Assembly: GCA_030532245.1 (NCBI GenBank)
Contig: JAUNLN010000001.1
Coordinates: 115,413-179,412 of the forward strand
DNA: 64,000 nucleotides
Source of the DNA: Actinomycetaceae bacterium
Lineage (GTDB): Bacteria; Actinomycetota; Actinomycetes; Actinomycetales; Actinomycetaceae
Direction of reading: 5' to 3'
A model generated the notes under the pieces. The model made no database searches, had not been told where the DNA came from, and saw nothing but the letters and a program-made list of their open reading frames with translations. Positions within the stretch are counted from its first letter, which is position 1; each line of letters begins with the position of its first letter. Below are positions 26,801 to 36,077 of this stretch, one piece after another. The position numbers and the translations under genes are program-made.

Positions 26801-28174
26801 CTAGTACCTGATCGCGTCGATTGGCTTCACCTTCACGGCGATTACCGCGGGGATGATGCCGGCGAGAGCGCCCACGCCCGCGGCGATTAGCACTCCGAGG
26901 AGGGCTGCCGTCATCGGGTAGGGGATCGAACCAAGCGAGATGGGGAAGTCCAACAGATCCGCGGGTACGAATCGGATCGTGAACACCGAAAGCATGACTC
27001 CCACGAATCCCGCGGCCGTCGTGGCAACTACCGACTCTAGGAAGACGGAGAAGAACACGCGCCTTGCCGAAGCGCCCATTGCGCGTCGGATGCCGATTTC
27101 GCGAATGCGGTGGCGGATCGTCACGATCGAAACCGTGAGCATGCCGAACGCTCCGAGCAAAATCACGATGCCGCCGATAATCGAAACCACGGTGGTGATG
27201 ATTGCCTGCTCGTTCATACCCATGTCACCATCGAGGTGGGAGTAGAAGGCGTCCGCTGTATAGTCCGGGCCGAGCCTCGAGCCTAGCGTGGCTTCCGCAA
27301 CCTTGCTCGCATGCTCCTCCTCGCCGACGGGTACCAACAGTTTCAGTTGGCCTGTGCCGAACTCGGTGCCGTTCATTCCCTTCAAATGCGGTTTGGAGCT
27401 CATGAGCCCGTCGAAATGCATGTACATTTCGTTTTGCTCCCAGCTCGACTGCTTTTTTAGGACGCCTACAACGGTGAGGGTAAGGCCTGGATCACCGGTA
27501 ACTATGAGGCGCGGGTAACTCTGCAACGCGGGCTTACCCATGCTGTCCCACAGTTTCTCGTTGATGACGACCGGGTTCATTTGCAGCAGGGCGTCAGAAT
27601 CGGTGAGGCCGCGCCCGTGAATGATCTCTTTTGCGTACAGCTTGAAGTAGTCGGGGTCGACAGCGGCGAGGAACGCACCGTTGTCCCAGCATGTCTCAGG
27701 GAATTCGTGGTTGCACACCGAGCTCCAGCTTGATGAGCGAACCTCGGGGGTGAAGCTCGTGTACCTGGTCCAGGTTGTCACTTTGAGGTCGGCCGCGGTT
27801 TGGCGTGCTGCCGCACCGAACACGCTGGTGAGCTGCCCGTTCATGTCCTCTACGAGAGTGATTTCCTTCTCGAGCGGATTTTCTTCAGGCCCCATCGGAT
27901 CCATCGGTCCCATCTGCCCGGCAAAGCCGTAACCGTAGTCGAACATTTGGTCTTGCTGTTCTGATGGATAGGCGTCCAGGGTGATGAGCCCGGGCCTCAT
28001 GCCGTTGATTGAACGGAAGTATTCGTCGGCGTACGTGAGCATTCCACCGAGCGCGAGCACAGTCGCCATAGCCCACACCGCTACCGTTACGCCGGTGAGC
28101 GACAGGATGAACCTGCCCTTGTTGATTCTGATTTCGCCCCAGGCTTCAATGAGGGCGCTTAGAACTGAGTTCAC
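26801..28174 (-). CDS. MacB-type ABC transporter permease
   Basis: 457 residues. One N-terminal helix (about 20-45), a large extracellular domain (about 50-330) and three C-terminal helices with the FtsX-like stretch IRHRIREIGIRRAMGAS near 365. This is the MacB/FtsX topology, which works mechanically on substrates outside the membrane rather than channelling them. It overlaps the ATPase gene by four bases. Substrate unknown; peptides, antibiotics or lipoproteins are typical of the family. Confidence 0.9.
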   Translation of the reverse strand: MNSVLSALIEAWGEIRINKGRFILSLTGVTVAVWAMATVLALGGMLTYADEYFRSINGMRPGLITLDAYPSEQQDQMFDYGYGFAGQMGPMDPMGPEENPLEKEITLVEDMNGQLTSVFGAAARQTAADLKVTTWTRYTSFTPEVRSSSWSSVCNHEFPETCWDNGAFLAAVDPDYFKLYAKEIIHGRGLTDSDALLQMNPVVINEKLWDSMGKPALQSYPRLIVTGDPGLTLTVVGVLKKQSSWEQNEMYMHFDGLMSSKPHLKGMNGTEFGTGQLKLLVPVGEEEHASKVAEATLGSRLGPDYTADAFYSHLDGDMGMNEQAIITTVVSIIGGIVILLGAFGMLTVSIVTIRHRIREIGIRRAMGASARRVFFSVFLESVVATTAAGFVGVMLSVFTIRFVPADLLDFPISLGSIPYPMTAALLGVLIAAGVGALAGIIPAVIAVKVKPIDAIRY

Positions 28175-28905
28175 TCTTCCCCCAATCCGAGCTGGCGAGT
28201 ATCGAGTACCACGCCGATCTGCTCGTGTGTGCGAGTGTGAAGAACGCCTTGAGCGATCTGGTAGATCCTCTTGGAGCGGGCGGCAACCTGCATGTCGTGG
28301 GTGATCGTGATGAGCGCGGAGTTCATCTCTTTGGCCACGCTTTCAAGCAGGTCCATGACGAGGCTGCCCGTCTCCGGGTCGAGCGCGCCGGTTGGCTCGT
28401 CGGCGAGAATCACTTTCGGTTTGCGTACGAGTGCGCGAGCGATGGCAACGCGCTGCTGTTCGCCGCCCGAAAGTTGGCTCGGCATTGCGGTGAGCCGGTC
28501 GCCAAGGCCTACGAGGTCGAGCATTTCAGCCGCGTAGCGTGAGCGCATGAGGAGCTGTTTGCCCGACGCCGAGTAGAGGAGCGGTATTTCAACGTTCTCG
28601 AGCGCGTTGCGCGCGTTGAAGAGGTTGAACTGCTGGAACACGAACCCAAAAGAGTTGCCGCGCAGGGCGGCACGCTTGTTTTCGGAGAGTTTCGCTACGT
28701 CTGCTCCCTCAAAAATGTATGTGCCTTGATCGGGGAGGTCGAGCATACCGATGATGTTCAGCAGTGTCGATTTGCCGGTGCCGGATTGGCCGACAATCGA
28801 GATGCTGTCGCCAGCCTCCACTTTCAGGTCGATACCCCTCAGGATTGGTAGGGGTTTGCCGTTTTGGAGGATGACTGTTCGAGTCACGCCTGTAAGTTCA
28901 AACAC
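28171..28905 (-). CDS. MacB/LolD-type ABC ATPase
   Basis: 244 residues. Walker A GQSGTGKST near residue 38, Q-loop VFQQFNL, signature LSGGEQQR, Walker B VILADEPTGALD and H-loop THD. Middle gene of a three-gene efflux operon: two bases after the adaptor gene and overlapping the permease gene. Confidence 0.93.
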   Translation of the reverse strand: MFELTGVTRTVILQNGKPLPILRGIDLKVEAGDSISIVGQSGTGKSTLLNIIGMLDLPDQGTYIFEGADVAKLSENKRAALRGNSFGFVFQQFNLFNARNALENVEIPLLYSASGKQLLMRSRYAAEMLDLVGLGDRLTAMPSQLSGGEQQRVAIARALVRKPKVILADEPTGALDPETGSLVMDLLESVAKEMNSALITITHDMQVAARSKRIYQIAQGVLHTRTHEQIGVVLDTRQLGLGEE

Positions 28906-28907
28906 GG

Positions 28908-29879
28908 TTAGCCCACAAAGCTCATGTCGTCGGGGTTCTGCTCCTCAGGGTCTTGCCTGGGAACGAACTCGAGGATTTCCTGGCCTTCAGTGAGGCCCTC
29001 GGTGATTTCGATCGAGTAGCCGTCGGACACGCCGAGCTTCACCTCTACCTTTTCGGGTTTTTGCGTGATGTCGTCGACGGGTAGGTACACGTTTCCGGTC
29101 TTGTAGCGGCCCTCAACCGCGGTTACTGGCACTACTAGCGCGTTGGTTGCGTTACCGCCGCGGATGATGAGTTTCGCTTTGACACCGTCGAATACGAGTT
29201 CGGAGCTCGGGATTTCGCAGCGTAGCTGCGGGCCCGTGTTTTGTTCACCCTCCTTGCCGGTTGGCGCGCCGGTCATGGTTTTGAGGCCGGTGCAGGTGAA
29301 GGGCGCGGGGCCGCCAGTTACGGAGAGTTCTGCTTCTTCGGGGATGCCTTGGAGGGAGTACAGCTGGTCTGGGGTTACGGGCACTTGAGCATGGAACGTG
29401 TCGGGCACGATCGTGCCAACGGGCGTGCCGATTTGTACTTCTTGCTCCATGAGCGCGTCGAGGGAGAGGGTGCCCGGGGTTTCTGCGACCACGTTGTGGT
29501 ACGTCTTGATGGGTTCTGCGGGCGGTGCCTCCGGGTCGATTATTTCGGGCATTTCGACGTGTTCGATTTGGAGGATGTAGTCGCCCGCATCAACTTTGGC
29601 GCCGTCTTCTACGTAGAACCAGACGATTGTGCCGGAGGCGGTTGCTTTCACGGTTTCGGATTCATCGCGTACTACGGACGCGTCGAGCGTGATTTCGTGG
29701 GATATGTCGCCGCGGGCAACGGTGACGGTGGGGAGTGTGAATTCGCCGTCGCCGGTTAGTTCAGTTTTTGGCGGCTGACTGGGGAAGAACGCGAACTTTA
29801 CGAGCGCTATTGCAACTATGGTCCAAACGATTAGTTTGAGGATCTGCATGATGAAGGTTCGTGTTGGGTGTGCGTCCAT
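28908..29879 (-). CDS. Membrane-fusion (HlyD/MacA-like) adaptor protein
   Basis: About 323 residues from ATG 29879, which has AAAGGGG upstream; a longer frame opens at 29945. An N-terminal membrane anchor at about 10-30 is followed by a biotinyl-lipoyl-like hairpin (DISHEITLDASVV, then VEDGAKVDAGDYILQIEH), a beta-barrel and a C-terminal segment VEVKLGVSDGYSIEITEGL typical of RND/MacA adaptors. It should sit on the outer face and couple the MacB-like permease to its substrate. Confidence 0.88.
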   Translation of the reverse strand: MDAHPTRTFIMQILKLIVWTIVAIALVKFAFFPSQPPKTELTGDGEFTLPTVTVARGDISHEITLDASVVRDESETVKATASGTIVWFYVEDGAKVDAGDYILQIEHVEMPEIIDPEAPPAEPIKTYHNVVAETPGTLSLDALMEQEVQIGTPVGTIVPDTFHAQVPVTPDQLYSLQGIPEEAELSVTGGPAPFTCTGLKTMTGAPTGKEGEQNTGPQLRCEIPSSELVFDGVKAKLIIRGGNATNALVVPVTAVEGRYKTGNVYLPVDDITQKPEKVEVKLGVSDGYSIEITEGLTEGQEILEFVPRQDPEEQNPDDMSFVG

Positions 29880-30090
29880 GCCCGGCCCCTTTGATTGTTC
29901 GTTGTGATCAATCGGTTTAAACGGTAGCACGGGCTTTGCGCGCAATTTTTGTGAAGAGGGTAATTCAGGGTTTTTTCAGGGGAACCCTGAGCGGGCCCCA
30001 AATACATCCCATCAACACAGTGCAAGTTTTCCAGTTCCAATGAAACGGTTTGAAAAACAGCTCTCACCGAAAACCCGGTGACATATGTAA

Positions 30091-30110
30091 ACAGTAATCT
30101 TCGTTACTGT
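30091..30110. promoter_or_regulatory. Dyad upstream of the MacAB-like operon
   Basis: ACAGTAA-N6-TTACTGT, about 215 bases before the adaptor start, in the AT-richer part of the 29946-30233 gap. It may be an operator. Confidence 0.35.
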
Positions 30111-30140
30111 AATTTTCCGTAAACAAACCTTGGAAAATCA

Positions 30141-30239
30141 TGGGAAAACGAAGTGCCAAAAGCGACGTATGGAAAACAAAGCGTGGAAAACGAGGTGCGG
30201 AAAGCAAGGTATGGAAAACGAGGTGTGGAAAACAAAGTG
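30141..30239. repeat. Array of 14-bp tandem repeats
   Basis: Five units in exact 14-base phase start at 30170, 30184, 30198, 30212 and 30226, with consensus TGGAAAACRARGTG. Two more diverged units lie at 30141 and 30156. The period is not a multiple of three, so it is not a protein repeat. The array fills the gap between the SQR-operon terminator and the efflux operon; the last unit forms part of the terminator stem. Confidence 0.85.
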
Positions 30240-30272
30240 GGGGAAGCTCCGTGTAAGAGCTTCCCCCACTTT
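30234..30272 (-). terminator. Intrinsic terminator of the SQR-like operon
   Basis: Perfect 16-base arms (AAAGTGGGGGAAGCTC and complement) with a seven-base loop. Read on the minus strand it runs into TTTGTTTTCC, a usable T-tract, 12 bases past the small-protein stop. Confidence 0.9.
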
Positions 30273-30283
30273 GGGTAGGTTCA

Positions 30284-30463
30284 CTACATGCTTCGACGCA
30301 CGATGTCTAGCGTACGAAGGTTAAAGATGGCGAAGCGAACAGCCTGGTAAGGGATGAAGTTTCGCCTAAACGTCGTGAACTTGGTCGGAAGAGCAGCGCG
30401 AGCGATGCGCTGGTTGGTTTCCGGGTCAAGTTCTTCAACACTAACCATGGTTTTTTCTGACAT
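30284..30463 (-). CDS. Small basic protein coupled to the SQR-like gene
   Basis: 59 residues from ATG 30463 with GGAG eight bases upstream; a GTG at 30472 overlapping the upstream stop (GTGA) is a second possible start. No family is recognised. The N-terminal third is acidic (MVSVEELDPE), the rest basic and hydrophobic (FTTFRRNFIPYQAVRFAIFN). The second half could be an amphipathic membrane-surface helix. Tight coupling to the flavoprotein and enclosure before the terminator make it a likely subunit or membrane anchor; this is inference. Confidence 0.7.
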   Translation of the reverse strand: MSEKTMVSVEELDPETNQRIARAALPTKFTTFRRNFIPYQAVRFAIFNLRTLDIVRRSM

Positions 30464-30468
30464 GTGAA

Positions 30469-31929
30469 TCACTCCGGGAGTAGGTTCCAGCCGGGGAGGG
30501 CCTTTGCCTTGTAGATGAACAGGTAGTGGTAAAGAATCTTTACCCAGTGGCCGAACAGGCCGAGCTCACCCATCGTGAGGGTGGGGTGACGACCAGTCTC
30601 GGGGTAAACGGTCTCATCCGGAACAACCGGGTACATAACCATTGCAGCGGCGGAGCCGTTCATCATGCTACGACCAGTGGACGCGTCACAGACAGCGCCG
30701 AGCTCACCGAGCGAAGCCTCGCGAAGCGGAGCGTTCGGATCCTTCAGGCGGTCAATGATCGACTCTGCAACCTTGGCAGCCATCGTGCCCGACGGCTGGC
30801 CGGTGCGCGGCGGAGCCGGAGCAATCATCGTGCCATTCGGCGTCTTGTGCGGTTCGGAGATTGCGTGCGGCGGAGCGAACGCAATACCAACAGCGAACAT
30901 GTTGCCGTAGGTCGGGTTCTGGTAGGTGCGCGGCCAGTCCTTAGCACGCCACTCGGAGTACGGCTTCGGCGTGTAGTCGCCGTCAACCTTCATGAAGCCA
31001 GCCGGGTTGAAAACAACATCCGAAATGTCGTTGCCATCGCGGTCGAATGCCTTCATCGGAACGCCGGTGAACGGAGGAAGAAGCATTGCGAAGTCGTAAG
31101 ACAGCTCGTGCTCTTCACCGTCAGCATCCTCGTACGTGACCATGTCGGGCTCGACGTTCTTAACAGCAACCTTGGAGATTGCCTTAACGCCGCGCTCACG
31201 GAAGATCGACTCGGTCCACATCTGGGAGGTGGTGAAGTAGCCGTCCTGCTTGAACGTCATGCCACCAACACCGAGGTCGCCGAGCTTCGGCTCGTTCGTG
31301 ATGTAAACGATCTCAGCCTTGTCGCGAACACCGTGCTGACGGAGCTCGAAGTCCGTGTTGAACGTGTACTCGAATGCTGCGCCCTGGCAGGTGCAGTTGC
31401 CTGCGCCCATGCCGATGAGGAAGCGGAGACGCTCACCGTTCTTCATGCGGTTAACCGCGCGGAGGAACTCCTCGCCACACTCTTCAGCGTGCGAGTCGGT
31501 GCAAACCGACTGGGTGTAGCCGTTGTCCGGGCCAAGACCCGGGGTGGCGTCGAAGTTTAGCTTCGGGCCGGTTGCGTTAATGAGGTAGTCGAACTCTACG
31601 CGGGCAACTTCGCCCTCGTGAGCCGGGTCGGTGTATTCGAACTCGACCTGGGGGCGCGGATTGTCCGCGGTGCCTTCGGGGAAAATGTTGCGGGCGGCTG
31701 CCTGGCGGAAATCGATGCCGTACTTTTCGTAAAGCGGGCGTAGTTCGAAAACCACCTTCTCGCGCGGCATTGAGCCAGTACCAACCCAAATGTTGGACGG
31801 AACCCAGTTCCACGTGGGCTTAGGCGAGATGGCCACCACCTGATGTTCTGTGTCTTTTAGCTCTCTGGCAAGGATCATAAGGGCCGTGTGGCCTGCAATA
31901 CCTGCGCCAAGAACGACAATCTGAGCCAC
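30469..31929 (-). CDS. Sulfide:quinone oxidoreductase-like FAD flavoprotein
   Basis: 486 residues. N-terminal dinucleotide fold VVLGAGIAGHTA, second nucleotide segment with VGGMTFKQDGYF, and a late FAD site FAVGIAFAPP. Cysteines occur in CTDSHAEEC near 145-152 and NCTCQGAAFEY near 178-188. The C-terminal HWVKILYHYLFIYK is an amphipathic segment like those that place SQR on the membrane. SQR enzymes oxidise sulfide and reduce quinone; whether this protein uses sulfide, another thiol or acts as an NADH dehydrogenase-like enzyme is not certain. The canonical three-cysteine spacing is not evident. Confidence 0.82.
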   Translation of the reverse strand: MAQIVVLGAGIAGHTALMILARELKDTEHQVVAISPKPTWNWVPSNIWVGTGSMPREKVVFELRPLYEKYGIDFRQAAARNIFPEGTADNPRPQVEFEYTDPAHEGEVARVEFDYLINATGPKLNFDATPGLGPDNGYTQSVCTDSHAEECGEEFLRAVNRMKNGERLRFLIGMGAGNCTCQGAAFEYTFNTDFELRQHGVRDKAEIVYITNEPKLGDLGVGGMTFKQDGYFTTSQMWTESIFRERGVKAISKVAVKNVEPDMVTYEDADGEEHELSYDFAMLLPPFTGVPMKAFDRDGNDISDVVFNPAGFMKVDGDYTPKPYSEWRAKDWPRTYQNPTYGNMFAVGIAFAPPHAISEPHKTPNGTMIAPAPPRTGQPSGTMAAKVAESIIDRLKDPNAPLREASLGELGAVCDASTGRSMMNGSAAAMVMYPVVPDETVYPETGRHPTLTMGELGLFGHWVKILYHYLFIYKAKALPGWNLLPE

Positions 31930-32736
31930 GGTGTTTCCAATCGTCGACAGAAAATAAAAATAGGACTGCTTCGCCTGAAACTTCTACGGGTCAGTTGAAG
32001 CGGTGCTTTCAATGCTAACAGCAGATCGAAATGTAAGCTATCTCACCGCAATCATTCAGAAAGCATTAATCTCATACTACTTCATGTAGCGATCCGCGGC
32101 GCGTAGAAGAAACATAAGCGTATTGAAAATACGGGTTTTCCCTTAAATACCCATCCGAAGGTAAAAAGTCCCTCGATATCAAGGTTTTTTAGGGCTTAGG
32201 TGCCACGGGGGTTCGCGTTTTGGGGTGTATTTCGGGGGTTTTAGCGCTGTTTGCGCGTTAGAAAAGTGACGAATCCCGCAAAAATTTGGGTCCTTTTTTG
32301 GAATGTGTGGCTGCTTTGGACGGTTCGGAGCGCGCCGGAGGAGGAGTTTTGACGCCTCGGGAGCCTGCCCGGGCTTAGCGCGCAGAGGCTATTCCCGGGG
32401 TGAGGTAGGAGAGCCTACCACAGGGTAGGGAGCTATTCGTAGGACGAGGAGGCTTCAGCGGGCGGTACCCAAGCACGCCCGAAGAGTCAGCTCTGCGCGC
32501 GCGAGGGGGCGAGTGCGCGATGTGGGCGGATAGCTTGCGGAAGAGGTAAGCGTGTCCGTGGAATGAGGGTGTTGGCTGCCGGGTGGCCTAGGTTTGACGC
32601 TACCCAAGCAAGCGAGCGCTGCGTGCACGAGGGCGTGCGTTGAGGGGGTGTGCACGCTCGCGAGGAGCGTAGAGAGTTTGCAGACGAGGTGGCGCAAGCG
32701 AGTGAGGCGCGCGCGGCGAATCCCTCGGAGATGCGA
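31930..32736. other. Long region without a supported gene
   Basis: About 800 bases. The left part (to about 32170) is AT-richer and can hold the promoter of the SQR-like gene. The right part (about 32320-32730) is very GC-rich, has no credible ribosome site plus frame, and contains two related segments beginning TACCCAAGCA at about 32467 and 32600. It may be a decayed gene or an unrecognised RNA. I checked for RNase P and tmRNA landmarks and saw none. Confidence 0.5.
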
Positions 32737-32772
32737 AGAGCGTCGACACCAACGAAGTGGTGCCGACGCTCT
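32737..32772 (-). terminator. Terminator of the transhydrogenase operon
   Basis: Arms AGAGCGTCG and CGACGCTCT with an inner CACCA/TGGTG stem, about 60 bases after the pntB stop. Confidence 0.75.
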
Positions 32773-32831
32773 GGGCTATTCGAGGGGCTGACGCCTCCTC
32801 ATCAATGATTCAGTTGAACAGACTCGCTGAA

Positions 32832-34304
32832 CTAGAGGGCTGCGAGGATGTTGTCGACCGAGGCCTTGGCGTCGCCGAACAGCATCTTCGTGTTCTCCTT
32901 GAAGAACAGCGGGTTCTGAACGCCCGCGTAGCCGGTCGCCATGGAACGCTTGAACACGATCACGTCAGAAGCGTTCCACACCTTCAGCACAGGCATACCC
33001 GCGATGGGGGAGCCGGGCTGCTCAGCGGCGGGGTTCACGGTGTCGTTAGCGCCGATAACGAGCACGACGTCCACGTTCTCGAAGTCGTCGTTAACCTCGT
33101 CAAGCTCCTTAACGATGTCGTACGGAACCTTCGCCTCGGCCAGAAGCACGTTCATGTGGCCGGGCAGACGACCCGCAACCGGGTGAATACCGAACTCGAC
33201 GTCAACGCCGGCGTCACGCAAACGCCTCGTCAAATCCGCAACCGGGTACTGAGCCTGCGCAACCGCCATGCCGTAACCCGGCGTGATCATCACGCGCTTC
33301 GCGTCCTTCAGCAACTGAGCAACCTCAGCCGCCTGGATCTCCTGGTGAGTACCCTGCTCCTCATCGCCGGCAGTCACGGCACCATCGGAGCCAAAGCCGC
33401 CGAGAATAACCGAAATGAACGAGCGGTTCATCGCCTTCGACATGATGTAGGAGAGGTACGCACCCGAAGAACCGACCAGCGCACCCGTGATGATCAGCAG
33501 GTCGTTATTCAGCATGAAGCCAGCCGCTGCCGCCGCCCAACCGGAGTAGGAGTTCAGCATCGACACGACCACCGGCATGTCGCCTCCACCAATCGCGGCA
33601 ACCAGATGCACGCCAAAGGCCAGAGCGATAACCGTCATGATGATCAGCAGCGTCGTGTTGAGCGGCGTAACGCCGCCTTCCTTGATGAAGATGACCATGA
33701 GCACGAGCGTCACAACCAAAGCCGCGAGGTTCAACCAGTTGCGGCCTGGAAGCATGAGGGGCGCGCCCTTAATCTTCGCCGACAGCTTCAGGTACGCGAC
33801 GATCGAACCCGTCAGCGTCACCGCGCCGATGAAGATACCGAGGTAGACCTCACCCAAGTGGAAGCCGCCGAGTGCAATCGCCTCCGCGTCCGGAGCGAGG
33901 TAGGAGTTGAAACCAACCAGCACCGCCGCGAGACCCACAAACGAGTGCAGCAGCGCGATCAGCTCAGGCATGCCCGTCATCTCAACGTTGCGCGCCTTCC
34001 AAATGCCGATCATCGCGCCAATAATCATCGCCACGGCAATGAGGAGGGCGGTTACGAGCACGCCACGCTCCGGCTCGGAGGTCAGCGCCAAAGTGATCGT
34101 CGCAACCAGGGCAATACCCATGCCGAAAATACCGGCATTGTTGCCCTTCTGAGCGGTCTCATGCTTCGACAAGCCAGCGAGAGCACGAATGAACAGGATC
34201 GCCGCAACAATGTAAGCAAGCGCAACCAGGGTGTCGATCCAGGAGGCGCCCACCGGCGAAACAACAGCGGGAAGAAGGCTCTGGGAAAGTAGAGAAGTAA
34301 ACAC
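32832..34304 (-). CDS. pntB: Proton-translocating NAD(P) transhydrogenase, subunit beta
   Basis: 490 residues. About nine membrane helices in the first 280 residues, then the NADP-binding domain III ([44 protein letters not shown], then [12 protein letters not shown] and [18 protein letters not shown]). With PntA it couples hydride transfer between NADH and NADP to proton movement, supplying NADPH. Five bases separate it from pntA. Confidence 0.97.
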   Translation of the reverse strand: MFTSLLSQSLLPAVVSPVGASWIDTLVALAYIVAAILFIRALAGLSKHETAQKGNNAGIFGMGIALVATITLALTSEPERGVLVTALLIAVAMIIGAMIGIWKARNVEMTGMPELIALLHSFVGLAAVLVGFNSYLAPDAEAIALGGFHLGEVYLGIFIGAVTLTGSIVAYLKLSAKIKGAPLMLPGRNWLNLAALVVTLVLMVIFIKEGGVTPLNTTLLIIMTVIALAFGVHLVAAIGGGDMPVVVSMLNSYSGWAAAAAGFMLNNDLLIITGALVGSSGAYLSYIMSKAMNRSFISVILGGFGSDGAVTAGDEEQGTHQEIQAAEVAQLLKDAKRVMITPGYGMAVAQAQYPVADLTRRLRDAGVDVEFGIHPVAGRLPGHMNVLLAEAKVPYDIVKELDEVNDDFENVDVVLVIGANDTVNPAAEQPGSPIAGMPVLKVWNASDVIVFKRSMATGYAGVQNPLFFKENTKMLFGDAKASVDNILAAL

Positions 34305-34309
34305 TATTA

Positions 34310-35860
34310 TCAGTCCTTCTTAAACATAGCGAGCATGCGGTGCGTGACAGTGAAACCACCAAAAATGTTGATCGAAGCCACGACAATCGCAATGAACGAC
34401 AGGGTTGAGACGAGCAGGTTTCCAGAACCCACCTGCAGGATCGCGCCCACCAAAATGATGCCCGAAATCGCGTTCGTCACCGACATCAAAGGCGTGTGCA
34501 GCGAGTGCGTAACCGCTGTAATCACGTAGAAGCCAACGATCACCGCGAGCGCGAGCACCATGTAGTGGCCGAGCACGGGTGCGGGGGACACCATCACGAG
34601 AGCGGCGCCAAGCAGCGCGGCGATGAGGGTCCAGACGAATCGGTTGCGCTTCTTCGCTGCAGCCTCGCGCGCCTCCTGAGCCACGCGGGCGGCTTCCACG
34701 GCCGGGTCGGGCTTCGCCTCAGCCTTCGTCGGCGCGGCCGAAACCTTCACCGGAGGCGGCGGCCACATGATCTCGCCACCCTTCGTAACGGTGATGCCGC
34801 GAACAATCTCGTCCTCAAGGTCGAGCACGAGGTTGCCGTCCTTCTCAGGCGTCGTCAGCTTGAGCAGGTTCACGATGTTCTGGCCGTACAGCTGCGAAGA
34901 CTGCGCGGGCAGGCGACCCGCCAAATCCGTGATGCCAAGAATGATCACGCCGTTATCCGTAACCACGCGCTCACCCGCAACGGTCAGCTCGCAGTTACCA
35001 CCATTCGCGGCAGCCATGTCAACGATCACCGAACCGGGTTTCATGCCGGCAACCGCCTCAGCAGTCAAAAGAACCGGAGACTTGCGGCCCGGAATGTTAG
35101 CCGTCGTAATCACAATGTCGGAAATCGCGGCCTGCTCCGTGTACAGCTTCAACGCAGCGTCGCGCTGAGCCGTCGTCATCTCCTTCGCGTAACCATCGGT
35201 CGAAACCTCGGTCGCCGCCGGAATCTCAACGAAGCTCGCACCCATCGACTCAACCTGCTCACCCACCTCCGGGCGCACGTCAGTCGCATAAACCTCAGCA
35301 CCCATCGAGCTTGCAGTACCAATCGCCGCGAGACCAGCCACGCCAGCACCAATCACGTAAACGCGAGCCGGCGGCATCTTACCCGCGGCCGTAACCTGGC
35401 CGGTAAACAGGCGGCCAAACTCAGACGCAGCCTCAATAATCGCCCTGTAACCAGCCACATTCGCCATCGACGAAAGCACATCCATCGACTGCGCGCGCGA
35501 AATACGCGGAACCGTGTCCATCGCAAGAGCCGTCACACCCTGGCGCGCAAACGCCTCAATAAGCTCCGGATTACGAGCCGGCGCAAGGCGCGCAATCAGA
35601 GTCGACCCCTCACGCATCATCGAAAGCTGCTCGGACGTAGGTTCGTCCAAAGACAACACAATGTCCGAATCCCACACCGTTTCCGAAGTGGTAATACGTG
35701 CTCCGGCCTCCTCATACTGCGCGTCCGGGTAGCTCGACAGCTCGCCAGCACCCTCTTGCACAACCAATTCGTAGCCCAGAGCAATCAGTTTCTTCACCGT
35801 ATCGGGAGTCGCGCCAACCAACGGCTGGGTATCCCGCTCCTTTGGAACGCCTATGCGCAA
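34310..35860 (-). CDS. pntA: NAD(P) transhydrogenase, alpha subunit (alpha1-alpha2 fused)
   Basis: 516 residues from TTG 35860, which has AAAGGAG five bases upstream and puts the family start RIGVPKERD at residue 2; the open frame reaches 35914 but lacks support. Residues 1-370 form the NAD-binding domain I ([15 protein letters not shown], then [15 protein letters not shown]). A Pro/Ala/Lys linker at about 385-420 follows, and the C-terminal part carries three or four helices, including [17 protein letters not shown]. The protein is the single-chain E. coli-like form, while many actinobacteria split alpha into two genes. Confidence 0.95.
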   Translation of the reverse strand: MRIGVPKERDTQPLVGATPDTVKKLIALGYELVVQEGAGELSSYPDAQYEEAGARITTSETVWDSDIVLSLDEPTSEQLSMMREGSTLIARLAPARNPELIEAFARQGVTALAMDTVPRISRAQSMDVLSSMANVAGYRAIIEAASEFGRLFTGQVTAAGKMPPARVYVIGAGVAGLAAIGTASSMGAEVYATDVRPEVGEQVESMGASFVEIPAATEVSTDGYAKEMTTAQRDAALKLYTEQAAISDIVITTANIPGRKSPVLLTAEAVAGMKPGSVIVDMAAANGGNCELTVAGERVVTDNGVIILGITDLAGRLPAQSSQLYGQNIVNLLKLTTPEKDGNLVLDLEDEIVRGITVTKGGEIMWPPPPVKVSAAPTKAEAKPDPAVEAARVAQEAREAAAKKRNRFVWTLIAALLGAALVMVSPAPVLGHYMVLALAVIVGFYVITAVTHSLHTPLMSVTNAISGIILVGAILQVGSGNLLVSTLSFIAIVVASINIFGGFTVTHRMLAMFKKD

Positions 35861-36077
35861 AACTGCTCCTTTGCTTGCAGGTAAGGCAGCTCTCCCAAAC
35901 AGGAAAGCCGCCACTCGTACTGAGAATATCTTGAAGTAAAGTCAAAACAAACGCACGGCGAGCCCATTCCATTTCTTGAAACATCACTCGAGACGCCCAA
36001 AGGGCCGCAAGAATGAGGCGCCCGCGGCGCGTGGTAGCTTTTATCCGGTAGCAGCACTGGTAAGGAAGGGAGGGCGT

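Noticed and set aside
30141-30239. Possible CRISPR array
   Set aside because: Units are 14 bases and contiguous, with no spacers and no cas genes near.
30130-30324. Short plus-strand frame across the 14-bp repeats
   Set aside because: The repeat period of 14 shifts frame at every unit, there is no ribosome site, and it runs through a terminator.
32455-32697. Minus-strand 80-residue frame
   Set aside because: Low-complexity composition, no ribosome site and no similarity that I recognise.
32320-32730. RNase P RNA, tmRNA or another known structured RNA
   Set aside because: I did not find their conserved core sequences on either strand.
30526-35884. Several long plus-strand frames opposite the SQR-like and pnt genes
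   Set aside because: Arg/His/Asn-rich mirror frames without signals; the minus-strand genes are unambiguous.
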